64,000 bases of DNA from NCBI RefSeq assembly GCF_030815485.1, contig NZ_JAUSWV010000002.1, positions 7,874,001 through 7,938,000 on the forward strand, read 5' to 3'. The position numbers and the translations under genes were made by a program. Below are positions 24,915-33,283 of the stretch, piece by piece. Position 1 is the first letter of the stretch, and every line of letters starts with the position of its first letter. Below the pieces are notes generated by a model. The model was given only the letters and a program-made list of their open reading frames with translations, was not told where the DNA came from and ran no database searches. This DNA comes from Streptomyces rishiriensis (GTDB lineage Bacteria > Actinomycetota > Actinomycetes > Streptomycetales > Streptomycetaceae).

Positions 24915-25253
24915 TCACACCTTGCCGCCGAAGAAGACCTGCACCTCCTGGATGAGCCCGTCCCGGACAGTGATCGCCTCCACGTTGCGGTGCCTGTCGC
25001 CCGTCATGATCACGTACTCGTAATGGACGAGGACGAGTTCCTCGTCCACGGGGACGACGTGCAGCAGGCGCTGCTCCTTCATCCGGTGGGCGGTCGGGAA
25101 ACACCGCTCGAAGAACGTCGCCTTGTCGAGGTGATCGTCCTGCGGGCTGGTGAACGTGAACCCCTCGGCGTAGAGAGCGAGGGCGGCGCCGCGGTTCTGT
25201 GACCTGTAGTGCTGAAACGCCGCTTCCACGACGGCCGTCGGACTGGTGGTCAT
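24915..25253 (-). CDS. NTF2/SnoaL-like protein
   Basis: A 112-residue soluble protein of the NTF2-like superfamily, small alpha+beta cone folds that act as isomerases, hydrolases or binding proteins. The family pattern is visible: AAFQHYRSQNRGAALALYAE (helices), FTFTSPQDDHLDKATFFERC, and strands VDEELVLVHYEYVIM and VQVFFGGKV. Start ATG 25253 has AGGAG six bases upstream; the longer frame to 25334 is not supported. It is convergent with the secreted-protein gene. The substrate is unknown. Confidence 0.78.
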   Translation of the reverse strand: MTTSPTAVVEAAFQHYRSQNRGAALALYAEGFTFTSPQDDHLDKATFFERCFPTAHRMKEQRLLHVVPVDEELVLVHYEYVIMTGDRHRNVEAITVRDGLIQEVQVFFGGKV

Positions 25254-25340
25254 TCGAGCTCCTCGATCGGAAGGCATGCCCTGTTTCGCCACCGTATATC
25301 CACCTTCGAACATGCGGTGGCGAGACCCTGCCAAGGGCGG

Positions 25341-25370
25341 GAACCCGGCGACGGAGATATCGCCGGGTTC
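25341..25370 (-). terminator. hairpin terminator of the CAP-domain gene
   Basis: A perfect 11-bp stem (GAACCCGGCGA / TCGCCGGGTTC) with an 8-base loop lies 50 bases past the stop of the minus-strand CAP gene and before the NTF2-like gene. Confidence 0.65.
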
Positions 25371-25419
25371 GTCGACTCCCGACCGGACGTCGTCCTGCAG
25401 ACGGTTGCCGCGGCGCCGC

Positions 25420-26217
25420 CTATCGTGCCGTGGCGAAGTCCTGGGTCCAGTAACTGCCGGACTGCGCCAGCCCGACGCCGATCTCCTTGAACGCGCAGTT
25501 GAGGATGTTCGCCTTGTGGCCGGGGCTGGACATCCAGCCCGCCATGACCTGCTCGGGTGTGGAGTAGCCGTAGGCGACGTTCTCGCCGTAGGTGCTCCAC
25601 ACGTAGCCGGCGCGCGTGATCCGGTCGCCGGGGGACGACCCGTCGGACCCGGTATGGGACATGTTCTGGTGGGCTGCCATGTCCGCGCTGTGTGCCTGTG
25701 CGGCCTTGGTCAGGACCGCGTTCAGCGTCACCGGCGAGCAACCGACCTTGCCGCGCTCGGCGTTGACGAGTTGCACGATGCGAGCGCTGGTTCCGGAGGC
25801 CGGGGCGGAGGCCTTCGGGGTGCTGGGGGACGGGGGAGACGTGGGGGTCGCGGCGGCGGAGGCGGCGGGCTTCGGAGTGCTCGAAGGTTTGGCGGCCTTG
25901 GCCGCCGGCTTGGCCTTGGTTTTGGCCTTCGGCTTCGGCGCGGTGGCCTTCGGAGTGCCCACCGGGGTGGCCGGCGTCTGCGATGCCGCCGAACCGGGTT
26001 CGCTGTATCCGGCGCCGTTCCAGCCGAGGCTCCGGTCGCCGTGCCCGGCGCTCCTCCAGTCCGCGGCAGTGTCGTTCTCGGCGCTGTGAAGCCGATGTCC
26101 GCCGCTGTCCTGCCAGTCGGTACAGGCCAAGGCGACGGATGGCAGGCCTACGGTGGTCATGGTGACGGCAGCGATGATTATTCGCCGGTGGTATTCCTTT
26201 TTGCGATGCTTACCCAT
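25420..26217 (-). CDS. secreted CAP/SCP-domain protein
   Basis: A 265-residue exported protein. The N-terminus is basic (GKHRKKEYHRRIIIAAVT) followed by a hydrophobic core ending at PSVALA, a typical Streptomyces signal peptide. Residues of about 70-140 are a proline/alanine/lysine-rich linker (PKATAPKPKAKTKAKPAAK). The C-terminal 120 residues are a CAP (SCP/PR-1) domain: VQLVNAERGKVGCSPVTLN, HSADMAAHQNMSHTG, GENVAYGYSTPEQVMAGWM, SPGHKANILN, and IGVGLAQSGSYWTQDFA. CAP proteins act outside the cell; bacterial ones often have unknown ligands. ATG 26217 has GAGG seven bases upstream. A terminator follows. Confidence 0.87.
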   Translation of the reverse strand: MGKHRKKEYHRRIIIAAVTMTTVGLPSVALACTDWQDSGGHRLHSAENDTAADWRSAGHGDRSLGWNGAGYSEPGSAASQTPATPVGTPKATAPKPKAKTKAKPAAKAAKPSSTPKPAASAAATPTSPPSPSTPKASAPASGTSARIVQLVNAERGKVGCSPVTLNAVLTKAAQAHSADMAAHQNMSHTGSDGSSPGDRITRAGYVWSTYGENVAYGYSTPEQVMAGWMSSPGHKANILNCAFKEIGVGLAQSGSYWTQDFATAR

Positions 26218-26660
26218 GCGTGACCTCACTCGGTGATCGCCGAGCGTCCCAGGTGCGGCTGGCTCCACACGGACTCGGCTCCTGAACTGCGAAGACGCCC
26301 GGCGGTTCGTCATTCTCAGGAGGCGTCGCACGGAGAGCAATGGCCCTCGGTACTACGTCGCTTCGTAGGTCCTTACGCCCCTTGCCATCGACGCACAGGC
26401 ATGCTGCTACGGCTTCCGCTCGAGCTGAGGAGAACTGTCGCTCCGTCAGGAACGCCTCGGTTGCACATGCGAAGACATGTGCCGAGCGGGTCGGCGTGCA
26501 TCGAGTCCTGCGCGATGCGCGTGCAGGCCAAGTCAGACAAATCCCATATGTCGCCGGAACGGCATCTACTATGCGGTCCGGTTAGTGCTGATGGCCGATG
26601 TGGCGGATATCACGACATGGCGGCTTCGGTGTTCCCGGCCTGCCCCGACGCACCCCGGAC
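26218..26660. other. intergenic region between the CAP gene and the GH43 terminator
   Basis: Over 400 bases with no credible gene. It must hold the promoter of the leftward CAP gene. Base composition is less GC-biased near 26515-26600. I see no clear operator, RNA gene or repeat. Confidence 0.5.
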
Positions 26661-26696
26661 GCGCCGCCACCCCGGTCGCGGCCGGGGTGGCGGCGC
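26661..26696 (-). terminator. strong hairpin terminator of the GH43 gene
   Basis: A perfect 15-bp stem (GCGCCGCCACCCCGG / CCGGGGTGGCGGCGC) with a 6-base loop lies 6 bases past the stop of the minus-strand GH43 gene. It is the most stable hairpin I noticed in the window. Confidence 0.75.
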
Positions 26697-26701
26697 ACCT
26701 G

Positions 26702-28240
26702 TCAGGCGGCCCGCAGTTCGAACCAGTCGAAGGCCACACTGCCCCGCGTCGCATACATGCCGAAGACGCGGCCGGTGAAGCCGCCCGCGACCTCGGTCGT
26801 CAGATAGCGGCCGTCGAGCTCGGCGAGGATCTCGAAGTCGCCGCCCTCCGTCTCGTACCCCAGTCGGAGGGTGTCGGGGCCGCCGACCCGGAGACCGGGC
26901 GGGGGAGCCGCCTCCGGGCCCGTGCCCCGAGACGTGACCGTCGGCGGCAGGACGTCGACGGTCGTGACGTCGATGCGCAGGGTCACCGGACCGGCCGGTA
27001 CGGCCCGTTCGCCGATGGCGTGGCGCAGCGGACCGATCCTGGCGACGGCGCGGACGACTCCGTCCGTCCGCTCCACCGCGTAGTGGTGCGCCTCGTCCAG
27101 CCGCACGGCGAGCCCGCCCCGGCCGTCCTCGGCGATGTCGGCCGGCGTGCGCGCGATGCAGTCGGCGTCGCGCTGGCGCCGTCCCACGAAGTGAGCGCCG
27201 GGCTTGTCCAGGCTGTCCGCCCGGGCGTGCAGAACGAGGTGGCCGCTCCGTTCGTCGAGGCGGGCGGCCTCCGGGTCGTGCCTTCGCAGCGACACCCAGC
27301 ACGGCGCGAGCGCGGGGGAGTCGAAGTCGTCACGCTCGGGTGATGACGGCCAGGGATGCGGTGGCAGCGCGGGAGCCTGGGCCCGCAGTTCCAGCGGGCC
27401 GGGCAGCGGCCACTCGTCCTCCCACCGCACCGGTGCCAGGAACGTCTCCCGGCCCATGCCGTGATACATCGGTGTGTCGCCGCGCGGCCGGGTGCCCAGC
27501 AGCACCATCCACCATGTGCCGTCCTGCGCCTGCACCAGATCGCCGTGGCCGGTGTTCTGCACCGGATGACCAGTGCTGCGGTGGGACAGCACGGGGTTGG
27601 CCGGGTGCGGTTCGAAGGGTCCCGGGAGCGTACGCGCCCGGGCCACCGACATCGCGTGCCCGCGTTCCGTGCCGCCTTCCGACAGCAACAGGTACCACCA
27701 GTCGCCGATCCGGTACACGTGCGGGCCCTCGGGGTACTGGAGCCCGCTGCCCGACCACATCGCAACCGGCTCACCCAGCAGTTCACCGGTCTTCGGATCG
27801 ATACGGACTCCGTGGATCCCGTCGCAGGAGAACACGCACCAACAGGTCCCGTCCTCCTCCCACGCCAGGTCCGGGTCGATTCCGGGCACGCCGACCGGCA
27901 CCGGGTCCGACCACGGTCCGGCGGGGTCCTCGGCGGTCACGAGAACGTTGCCCGCCCCGGCCACCACGGTCGTGATCAGCCAGAACAAGCCGTCGTGGTG
28001 GCGCAGCGTGGGTGCGTACACCCCCGTGGAGGAAGGCGCGGTGTCGGGCAGTTCCAACTGCGCGGGCCGGCCCAGGGCGTGCCCGATCAGCCGCCAGTGG
28101 ACGAGGTCGCGGCTGTGCCAGATCGGCACGCCCGGCACGTACTCGAAGCTGGACGTCGCCACGTAGTAGTCGTCACCGGCCCGGCAGATGCTCGGGTCCG
28201 GGCTGAAACCGGGGATCACGGGATTGTCGAAGTACGCCAT
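26702..28240 (-). CDS. glycoside hydrolase family 43 (beta-xylosidase/arabinofuranosidase)
   Basis: A 512-residue GH43 enzyme. The five-bladed propeller starts at once: NPVIPGFSPDPSICRAGDDY carries the catalytic-base Asp. The pKa-modulating Asp is in GVPGIDPDLAWEEDG, and the acid Glu in LQYPEGPHVYRIGDWWYLL. The C-terminal 190 residues form the beta-sandwich usual for subfamilies with beta-xylosidase activity. There is no signal peptide, so it acts in the cytoplasm on imported oligosaccharides. ATG 28240 is preceded by AGGACGGAC. Two palindromes of LacI-family type lie upstream, so substrate induction is likely. A strong terminator follows. Confidence 0.88.
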   Translation of the reverse strand: MAYFDNPVIPGFSPDPSICRAGDDYYVATSSFEYVPGVPIWHSRDLVHWRLIGHALGRPAQLELPDTAPSSTGVYAPTLRHHDGLFWLITTVVAGAGNVLVTAEDPAGPWSDPVPVGVPGIDPDLAWEEDGTCWCVFSCDGIHGVRIDPKTGELLGEPVAMWSGSGLQYPEGPHVYRIGDWWYLLLSEGGTERGHAMSVARARTLPGPFEPHPANPVLSHRSTGHPVQNTGHGDLVQAQDGTWWMVLLGTRPRGDTPMYHGMGRETFLAPVRWEDEWPLPGPLELRAQAPALPPHPWPSSPERDDFDSPALAPCWVSLRRHDPEAARLDERSGHLVLHARADSLDKPGAHFVGRRQRDADCIARTPADIAEDGRGGLAVRLDEAHHYAVERTDGVVRAVARIGPLRHAIGERAVPAGPVTLRIDVTTVDVLPPTVTSRGTGPEAAPPPGLRVGGPDTLRLGYETEGGDFEILAELDGRYLTTEVAGGFTGRVFGMYATRGSVAFDWFELRAA

Positions 28241-28358
28241 GTCCGTCCTGAGGAGTGTGGTCGGGGGCAGTGCGCCGCGGGGAACGGTCCGCGCGGAGTC
28301 GAAGGGACGACCGGCCGCGACCGGCGACGTGAAAAGCGAGTCCTGCGGCCTTGAGTTG

Positions 28359-28372
28359 TTGAAGCGCTTCGA
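28359..28372. promoter_or_regulatory. LacI-type operator half of a pair (proximal to GH43)
   Basis: The core GAAGCGCTTC (28361-28370) is a perfect palindrome with T/A flanks two bases out and one mismatch between. It lies about 120 bases upstream of the GH43 start. This is the classic core bound by LacI-family sugar regulators in Streptomyces. Confidence 0.6.
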
Positions 28373-28497
28373 AAGTTCACACGGAGGCGCGAGGCATGTC
28401 AACAGGCCGTCGTCGGACGGTTGTCGGTGGGTGACCCAAGAAGACGGCCAGGTCTGGTCCGCCCCACGCGGGTAACGGTGCTCGCTGTTCGGCCGCA

Positions 28498-28517
28498 GAA
28501 TCGAAGCGCTTCGATTC
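28498..28517. promoter_or_regulatory. 20-bp perfect LacI-type operator palindrome (distal)
   Basis: GAATCGAAGC|GCTTCGATTC is perfectly symmetrical over 20 bases and shares the core GAAGCGCTTC with the site at 28361. The two centres are about 140 bases apart, allowing looping. No LacI-family gene is in the window. Confidence 0.65.
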
Positions 28518-28539
28518 AGGGTAGCCGGTGGCGATCGGT

Positions 28540-28571
28540 GGGGCAGCGGGGCAGCGGGACAGCGGGACAGT
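28540..28571. repeat. four imperfect 8-base units GGGRCAGY
   Basis: Two GGGGCAGC units are followed by GGGACAGC and GGGACAGT in direct tandem, just beyond the distal operator. This is the only feature I see between that operator and the methyltransferase remnant. Confidence 0.6.
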
Positions 28572-28685
28572 GGGGCTCCGGTGCGCCGGGTCCCGGGCAC
28601 TGGGGCTGCGGGCACGAGGCAACGTGGAGGTGGTGGCGGCGTACAGGTGGCCCGGAGTGCCGTCGCGGAACGGACGATCCGACGG

Positions 28686-28808
28686 TCAGCGGGGAAGCCC
28701 GACCGTCGGATGCCGCGGGAGATACGGGGCCAGCGCGTCCCGCCAGCCCGTCAGGGCCTCGGGGGGCAGATCGCGTGCGGCGCGGTATGTCTCGGCGTCC
28801 CCAGGCAT
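28686..28808 (-). pseudogene. N-terminal remnant of a SAM methyltransferase
   Basis: A 40-residue minus-strand frame starts at ATG 28808 with AAGGA before it, 27 bases past the stop of the acyl-CoA dehydrogenase gene, and reads PGDAETYRAARDLPPEALTG then WRDALAPYLPRHPTVGLPR and stop. This looks like the beginning of an actinobacterial class I methyltransferase just before the glycine-rich SAM motif, which would be expected directly after the segment LPRHPT. The rest is absent downstream. It marks a truncation at the left edge of the biosynthetic cluster. The family call rests on memory of similar N-termini. Confidence 0.45.
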
Positions 28809-28835
28809 TCGTTCCTTCGCGCTCCGGGAGTCCGG

Positions 28836-30953
28836 TCAGCTGAGACCGAGGCCGCGGGCGATCAACCCGCGCTGCACGTCGTTGGTTCCGCCGCCGAGAA
28901 AGGCGAGGACGGACAGGCGCAGGCCCTGCTCGAAGATGCCCGCGCCGGGGGCGTCGGGCGCGTCGAGGGCCGCCGCGGGGCCGAGGATCTCCAGGACGTC
29001 GCGGCTGAGCTGCTCCGCCACCTCCGCGGCCAGTACGCCGGCCATCGACGAGGCGAGGCGTGCGGTGTGCGCGGCGCCGGATCCGGCTCTCCCGGCCGCC
29101 TCGGTCAGCAGCAGGTTCACCGCCTGGACCTGGACGGCCAGACAGCTCAGCCTGGCTCGCTTGTCCGATCCGGACGGGCCGGCCACGCCGTCCGGATCGG
29201 CACGGACGGCTGCCAGCAGTTCGTCGAACTGCCGACGGGACATGCCGGCGAGCTCGCCGGCCAGCAGCAGCCGTTCGCCGGTGAGGGTGTCCGTGATGAC
29301 CTGCCAACCGCGGTTGACCGGGCCCACGCGGGCGCAGTCGCTCACCCGGACGTCGTCGAAGCGCACCGTGCAGCAGATCTGCCCGGACAGGGCCTGGTGC
29401 GGTTCCGTCGTGATCCCCGCGGTCGCCATCGGGACCATGAACATGCTGATCCCGGCCAGTGGAAGCTTCGCGTCCACGTCCGTGCGTACGGCGAGCCAGA
29501 TGTACTCAGCGGCGTGGGCGTTGCCGATCCAGGCCTTGGTCCCGTTGATCACCCAGTCGTCCCCGTCCCGGATCGCGGTCGTGGTCAGCGACGCGAGGTC
29601 GGAGCCCGCCTCGGGCTCGCTGTAGCCGAGGCAGAAGGTGAGTTCTCCGTCCAGGATCCGGGGCAGATACCGCGCCTTCTGCCCGGCCGTGCCGTACTTG
29701 ACGATGGGGGCGCCGATCACCGAGACGGCGGCCATCGCGATGGCGACCGGCAGCTGGTGGTAGGCGGTCTCGTCCTGCACCGCGAGCTGCTCGATGAGGG
29801 GCGCGTCGCGGCCGCCGTCGGCGGCGGGCCAGGTCATTCCGAACCACTTCCGTGCCGCCATCTCCGCCACCAGGCCGGGGTCGTCCCCCTTGCCGAGCAG
29901 CCTCACCCGGCTGCGGTGCGCGGCGCAGAAGGAGCGGGCCTCTTCCCGCACCGCCGCCGCCCGCGAGGTGGAGCCCACGACGGGCAAGCCGGTCGCGGGC
30001 CCGATCAGGAGGTCGGCGACGGTTCCGTTCGGTGGCGGACAGGTCGGCAGCAGCGCGAGGTCTGCATGGACCCGGCGGAAGAGCCAGGGGGCGTCGTGTT
30101 CCTCGAAGTACCCGCCGGCGCCGAGGGTGTGATGGGCGCTCAGTTGGATGCGCGACGCGACGGCCGTCGCGTGGGACACCGCGAGTTCCGTGGCGAGGAC
30201 ACCGTCCGGTGCGTCGGCGCCCAGTCTGCGGACGGCATCCTCGATGAGAAGTTCGCCCGCGACGAGTTCGATCTCCCGTGTCGCAGTGCGCTGCTGGACC
30301 GCGCCGAACCCGCCGATCGCCCGGCCGAACTGCCGGCGTACCTTCGCGTGGGCGACGGATCGGTCGTGCGTCTGCCGTGCGGCGGCCATCGCCCGTACCG
30401 CCAGGCCCAGCCTGAGCAGGGTGAGCGCCCGGCCGGCCTGCTCCGGACCGACGTCGACGTCGGCCTCCGGTCCGCCCAGGTGCAGCCGGGCCCAGGCGGG
30501 TGACGCCAGCCCGGGCTGCGGGACGGCGAACTCCACGGGCCGCAGCGATGCGCGGCCGCCCCCGGACGGCAGGGCGAGGACGTGCGAGGCGGCCGTCCCG
30601 GCCGCCATGAAGGGCACCGTCCCGGTCGCCGGGTCCGTCACCGCCACCAGGATCCGGATGTCCCCGGCCGCGATGCCGGCCGTGATCTGCGGGGCCGTCG
30701 CCAGCAGGCCCGTGGCGACGAAGCCGTCCATGACGGGCAGCGGGCAGGCGGCCGCCCCGGTGGCCCGGACCAGCGCGACGGTGGCGGCCAGGCTCCCGGA
30801 GTCGAACCAGCCCCGGGCCGCGGCCAGTCCCCACAGCCGGGCCAGAGCGGCCTCGTCGGCCAGGTCGGGGAAATGCCACTGCCGGGTCAGCAGTTCGGTG
30901 TTCTCATCCACGCTGAGCATTTCGCCCGTCCCGCCTGCGGTGTCCGCTGTCAT
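28836..30953 (-). CDS. tandem (two-domain) acyl-CoA dehydrogenase, FadE34-like
   Basis: A 705-residue flavoprotein made of two fused acyl-CoA dehydrogenase units. The first, residues of about 25-330, has a weak N-terminal part and the family's C-terminal helices (HAKVRRQFGRAIGGFGAVQQ). The second, residues of about 340-700, is complete: ARKWFGMTWPAADGG, LGYSEPEAGSDLASLTT, WVINGTKAWIGNAHAAEY, and the ending GGGTNDVQRGLIARGLGL. Single-chain fusions of this size, such as mycobacterial FadE34, behave like a heterotetramer half and oxidise bulky or alpha-methyl acyl-CoAs. Here it lies at the left edge of the cluster, divergent from the thioesterase gene across a SARP-like repeat region, so it may desaturate a cluster intermediate. 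ATG 30953 is preferred; ATG 30920 is possible. Confidence 0.82.
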   Translation of the reverse strand: MTADTAGGTGEMLSVDENTELLTRQWHFPDLADEAALARLWGLAAARGWFDSGSLAATVALVRATGAAACPLPVMDGFVATGLLATAPQITAGIAAGDIRILVAVTDPATGTVPFMAAGTAASHVLALPSGGGRASLRPVEFAVPQPGLASPAWARLHLGGPEADVDVGPEQAGRALTLLRLGLAVRAMAAARQTHDRSVAHAKVRRQFGRAIGGFGAVQQRTATREIELVAGELLIEDAVRRLGADAPDGVLATELAVSHATAVASRIQLSAHHTLGAGGYFEEHDAPWLFRRVHADLALLPTCPPPNGTVADLLIGPATGLPVVGSTSRAAAVREEARSFCAAHRSRVRLLGKGDDPGLVAEMAARKWFGMTWPAADGGRDAPLIEQLAVQDETAYHQLPVAIAMAAVSVIGAPIVKYGTAGQKARYLPRILDGELTFCLGYSEPEAGSDLASLTTTAIRDGDDWVINGTKAWIGNAHAAEYIWLAVRTDVDAKLPLAGISMFMVPMATAGITTEPHQALSGQICCTVRFDDVRVSDCARVGPVNRGWQVITDTLTGERLLLAGELAGMSRRQFDELLAAVRADPDGVAGPSGSDKRARLSCLAVQVQAVNLLLTEAAGRAGSGAAHTARLASSMAGVLAAEVAEQLSRDVLEILGPAAALDAPDAPGAGIFEQGLRLSVLAFLGGGTNDVQRGLIARGLGLS

Positions 30954-31011
30954 GCCGTTGTTCCGAGCGTAGGAGCGGTGTCGGAACGCGGGCAATGCGG
31001 GACCGGGACAA

Positions 31012-31029
31012 TAGGGGCCTGATAGGGGT
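31012..31029 (+). promoter_or_regulatory. SARP-like direct heptamers TAGGGGC/TAGGGGT, 11-bp period
   Basis: Heptamers at 31012-31018 and 31023-31029 are 11 bases apart, in the divergent region between the dehydrogenase (minus) and the type II thioesterase (plus). A weaker copy (TAGGCT) follows near 31051. Heptamers at one-turn spacing are the architecture bound by SARP-family activators. Confidence 0.55.
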
Positions 31030-31108
31030 TCGCGAGATCGGGGGCGGGGATAGGCTCGAACACCATGAGGTATCGACAATTGTCCTGTGCTCGGGGAGGG
31101 TGACGGAA

Positions 31109-31876
31109 GTGGGAAATACCGGCAGCGACAGCTGGGTCCGCGTCTACCGTCAGGTGCCGGGGGGTTCACGTCTGTTCTGTTTCCCCCACGCGGGCGGCGC
31201 CGCGAGCTATTTCCATCCGTGGTCGAGGTCGGCGCCCGGGGACGTCGAGGTGCTGGCGCTGCAGTACCCGGGCCGACAGGACCGGGCCGGCGAGCCCCAC
31301 GTCCGCACGATCGCCGATCTGGCCGACCGGATCCACGCGGCGATCCGACCGCTGCTCGCGGAGCCGTTCGCGTTCTTCGGCCACAGCATGGGAGCGATCC
31401 TCGCGTTCGAGGTGGCGTGCCGGATCGCCCGGGAGCAGGGGACCGGACCGGCGCATCTGTTCGTCTCCGGCCGGCGGGCTCCCTCTCTCGTCCGGCACGA
31501 GGAGCTGCACCGGGCCGGCACGTCCGCACTCGTCGCAGAGATGCGCGCCCTGGGCGGCACGGACCCGCGCGTGCTGGCGGACGAGGAACTGCTCGATCTC
31601 GTCCTGCCGACGATCCGTGCCGACTACACGGCCATAGAGACGTATCGGTTCGACTCCGCGCCTCCGCTGTCGTGCGACATCACCGCGATGGTCGGCGACG
31701 GAGACCCGAAGGCGTCCGTCGACGACGCGGCGGCCTGGTCGCGGCACACCCTCGGCCGTTTCGATCTGCGGATCTTCCCCGGCGACCACTTCTACCTGGA
31801 GGACTGCCGGGCCGGGGTGCTCGATGTGATCGCGTCCGTGCTCTCCCGGGCACGGCAGGACGCGGGTCGCGGCTAG
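31109..31876 (+). CDS. type II thioesterase
   Basis: A 255-residue alpha/beta hydrolase of the type II thioesterase family, which removes wrong or stalled acyl groups from PKS and NRPS carrier proteins. Features: LFCFPHAGGAASYFHPW at the start, nucleophile elbow FFGHSMGAILAFE (S93), the acid Asp in MVGDGDPKAS and the His in FPGDHFYLE. Start GTG 31109 is preferred because GGAGG ends nine bases upstream; GTG 31100 is in frame but too close to it. It lies 150 bases from the divergent dehydrogenase, between two SARP-like repeat regions. A second thioesterase occurs at 60272 in the other half of the cluster. Confidence 0.9.
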   Translation: MGNTGSDSWVRVYRQVPGGSRLFCFPHAGGAASYFHPWSRSAPGDVEVLALQYPGRQDRAGEPHVRTIADLADRIHAAIRPLLAEPFAFFGHSMGAILAFEVACRIAREQGTGPAHLFVSGRRAPSLVRHEELHRAGTSALVAEMRALGGTDPRVLADEELLDLVLPTIRADYTAIETYRFDSAPPLSCDITAMVGDGDPKASVDDAAAWSRHTLGRFDLRIFPGDHFYLEDCRAGVLDVIASVLSRARQDAGRG

Positions 31877-31950
31877 TGCGCCGGGCGCACCTCCCGGCCA
31901 TTGTCCACGGCCTCTCGTGCGGACGGTACGTGGATCGCGCCCGAATCGGC

Positions 31951-31968
31951 ACCCCTACCGTACCCCTA
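31951..31968 (-). promoter_or_regulatory. SARP-like heptamers, minus orientation (TAGGGGT x2, 11-bp period)
   Basis: On the plus strand ACCCCTA occurs at 31951-31957 and 31962-31968, exactly 11 bases apart; the other strand reads TAGGGGT twice. It lies 75 bases after the thioesterase stop and before the dehydrogenase operon, next to a plus-oriented pair at 31987. Confidence 0.55.
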
Positions 31969-31986
31969 GCCGCGGCGCTCTTCGCA

Positions 31987-32004
31987 TAAGGGTGCGGTAA
32001 GGGT
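31987..32004 (+). promoter_or_regulatory. SARP-like heptamers TAAGGGT x2, 11-bp period
   Basis: TAAGGGT at 31987-31993 and 31998-32004 are exactly 11 bases apart and oriented toward the pyrrole-starter operon that begins at 32147. About 20 bases further on lies a possible -10 element (TAATGT, 32027-32032). Confidence 0.55.
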
Positions 32005-32146
32005 TTTGGTCTGCCCACAGGGAACCTAATGTTGCCGAATGTGCCGGGCCGGGACAATGAAATGCCACGGCACCTTCGCATTCTGAGTAAGGCCATCGAG
32101 GCGGGACGGAATTGGCAATGCTCGAATACTCACCGGAAAACGACTG

Positions 32147-33283
32147 ATGGAATTCGATTGGTCACCGAACCAGCGTGAACGCTACGCCGACACGAGCGCG
32201 GCCGTCGCCGAGCGGTTCGCCGAGCACGAGACGAGCACCGACCCGGAGTCGGTGCGGCTGGCCTGGAAGGACGCCGCGGGCATCGGCCTGACAGGACTGT
32301 GCCTGCCCCGGGAACACGGCGGGGCCGGCCTCGGCGCTCTGGACACGGCGCTGAGCCTCGAGGCGTTCGGCCGCTCCTGCCCCGACATGGGCCTGGTGTT
32401 CGGCGTCGCGGCACACCTGCTGTCGTGTGCCGTGCCCGTCGCGGAGTTCGGGACGGACGAGGCGAGGGAGCTGCTGGCGGGCATGGCGGTGGGCGACCTG
32501 ATCGCCGGCAACGCCATGACCGAGGACGAGGCGGGATCGGACGTCGGACGGATCAGGGCCACCGCCGAGCGCTCGAGCGAGGGCTATGTGCTCAACGGGG
32601 AGAAGTCCTTCGTCAGCAATGCCCCTGTCGCGGACGTGTTCGTGACCTATGCGGTCACGGATCCCTCCGCCGGCTTCCTGGGCCTCTCGGCGTTCGCCGT
32701 GCCGCGCGGGCTCGACGGCGTCGTCGTCGGCCCGCCGCTGCCGAAGATGGGACTGAACGGCTGCCTGGCGGCGCGGGTGCGGTTCGAGGGCTGTGTCGTG
32801 CCGGCCGGCTACCGGCTCGGAGCCGAGGGCGGCGGCGGGGCGATCTTCCAGCATTCCATGGGGTGGGAACGCGGCTGTCTGTTCGCCGCGTACCTCGGGC
32901 TGATGGAGCGGCAGCTGGCCGAGTGCGTGGGCCGGACCACCGACCGACGCCAGTTCGGGCGGAAGATCGCCGGGTTCCAGGCCGTCTCGCACCGGATCGC
33001 CCGGATGCGGCAGCGGCTGGAGAGCGCGCGGCTGCTGCTGTACCGCGCCTGCTGGCTGCTCGACCAGGGCCGCACGGACGTCGGCGCGATCGCCATGGCG
33101 AAGACCGCCGTGTCCGAGGCCGCGATCGCCAACAGCCTCGACGCCATGCAGCTGTTCGGCTCAACCGGCTACCTGGCCGGTGCCGGGATCGAGGAGCAGC
33201 TGCGCGACTGCCTGCCCACGACCATCTTCTCCGGGACGACCGAGATCCAGCTGGAACTCATCGCGAGGGGGGAAGGGCTGTGA
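32147..33283 (+). CDS. acyl-CoA dehydrogenase family, predicted prolyl-S-carrier dehydrogenase
   Basis: A 378-residue flavoenzyme of the acyl-CoA dehydrogenase fold. Typical segments are AMTEDEAGSDVGRI, YVLNGEKSFVSNA, TDRRQFGRKIAGFQAVSHRI, a Glu in AGAGIEEQLRD where the catalytic base of the PltE/PigA group is expected, and the ending TIFSGTTEIQLELIARG. Position defines its job: it is followed with a 4-base overlap by a proline-type adenylation gene, then a carrier protein and a halogenase, the set that converts prolyl-S-carrier to pyrrolyl-2-carboxyl-S-carrier by two 2-electron oxidations in pyoluteorin, prodigiosin and hormaomycin-type pathways. ATG 32147 has only a weak ribosome site. SARP-like heptamers lie 140 bases upstream. 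Confidence 0.85.
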   Translation: MEFDWSPNQRERYADTSAAVAERFAEHETSTDPESVRLAWKDAAGIGLTGLCLPREHGGAGLGALDTALSLEAFGRSCPDMGLVFGVAAHLLSCAVPVAEFGTDEARELLAGMAVGDLIAGNAMTEDEAGSDVGRIRATAERSSEGYVLNGEKSFVSNAPVADVFVTYAVTDPSAGFLGLSAFAVPRGLDGVVVGPPLPKMGLNGCLAARVRFEGCVVPAGYRLGAEGGGGAIFQHSMGWERGCLFAAYLGLMERQLAECVGRTTDRRQFGRKIAGFQAVSHRIARMRQRLESARLLLYRACWLLDQGRTDVGAIAMAKTAVSEAAIANSLDAMQLFGSTGYLAGAGIEEQLRDCLPTTIFSGTTEIQLELIARGEGL

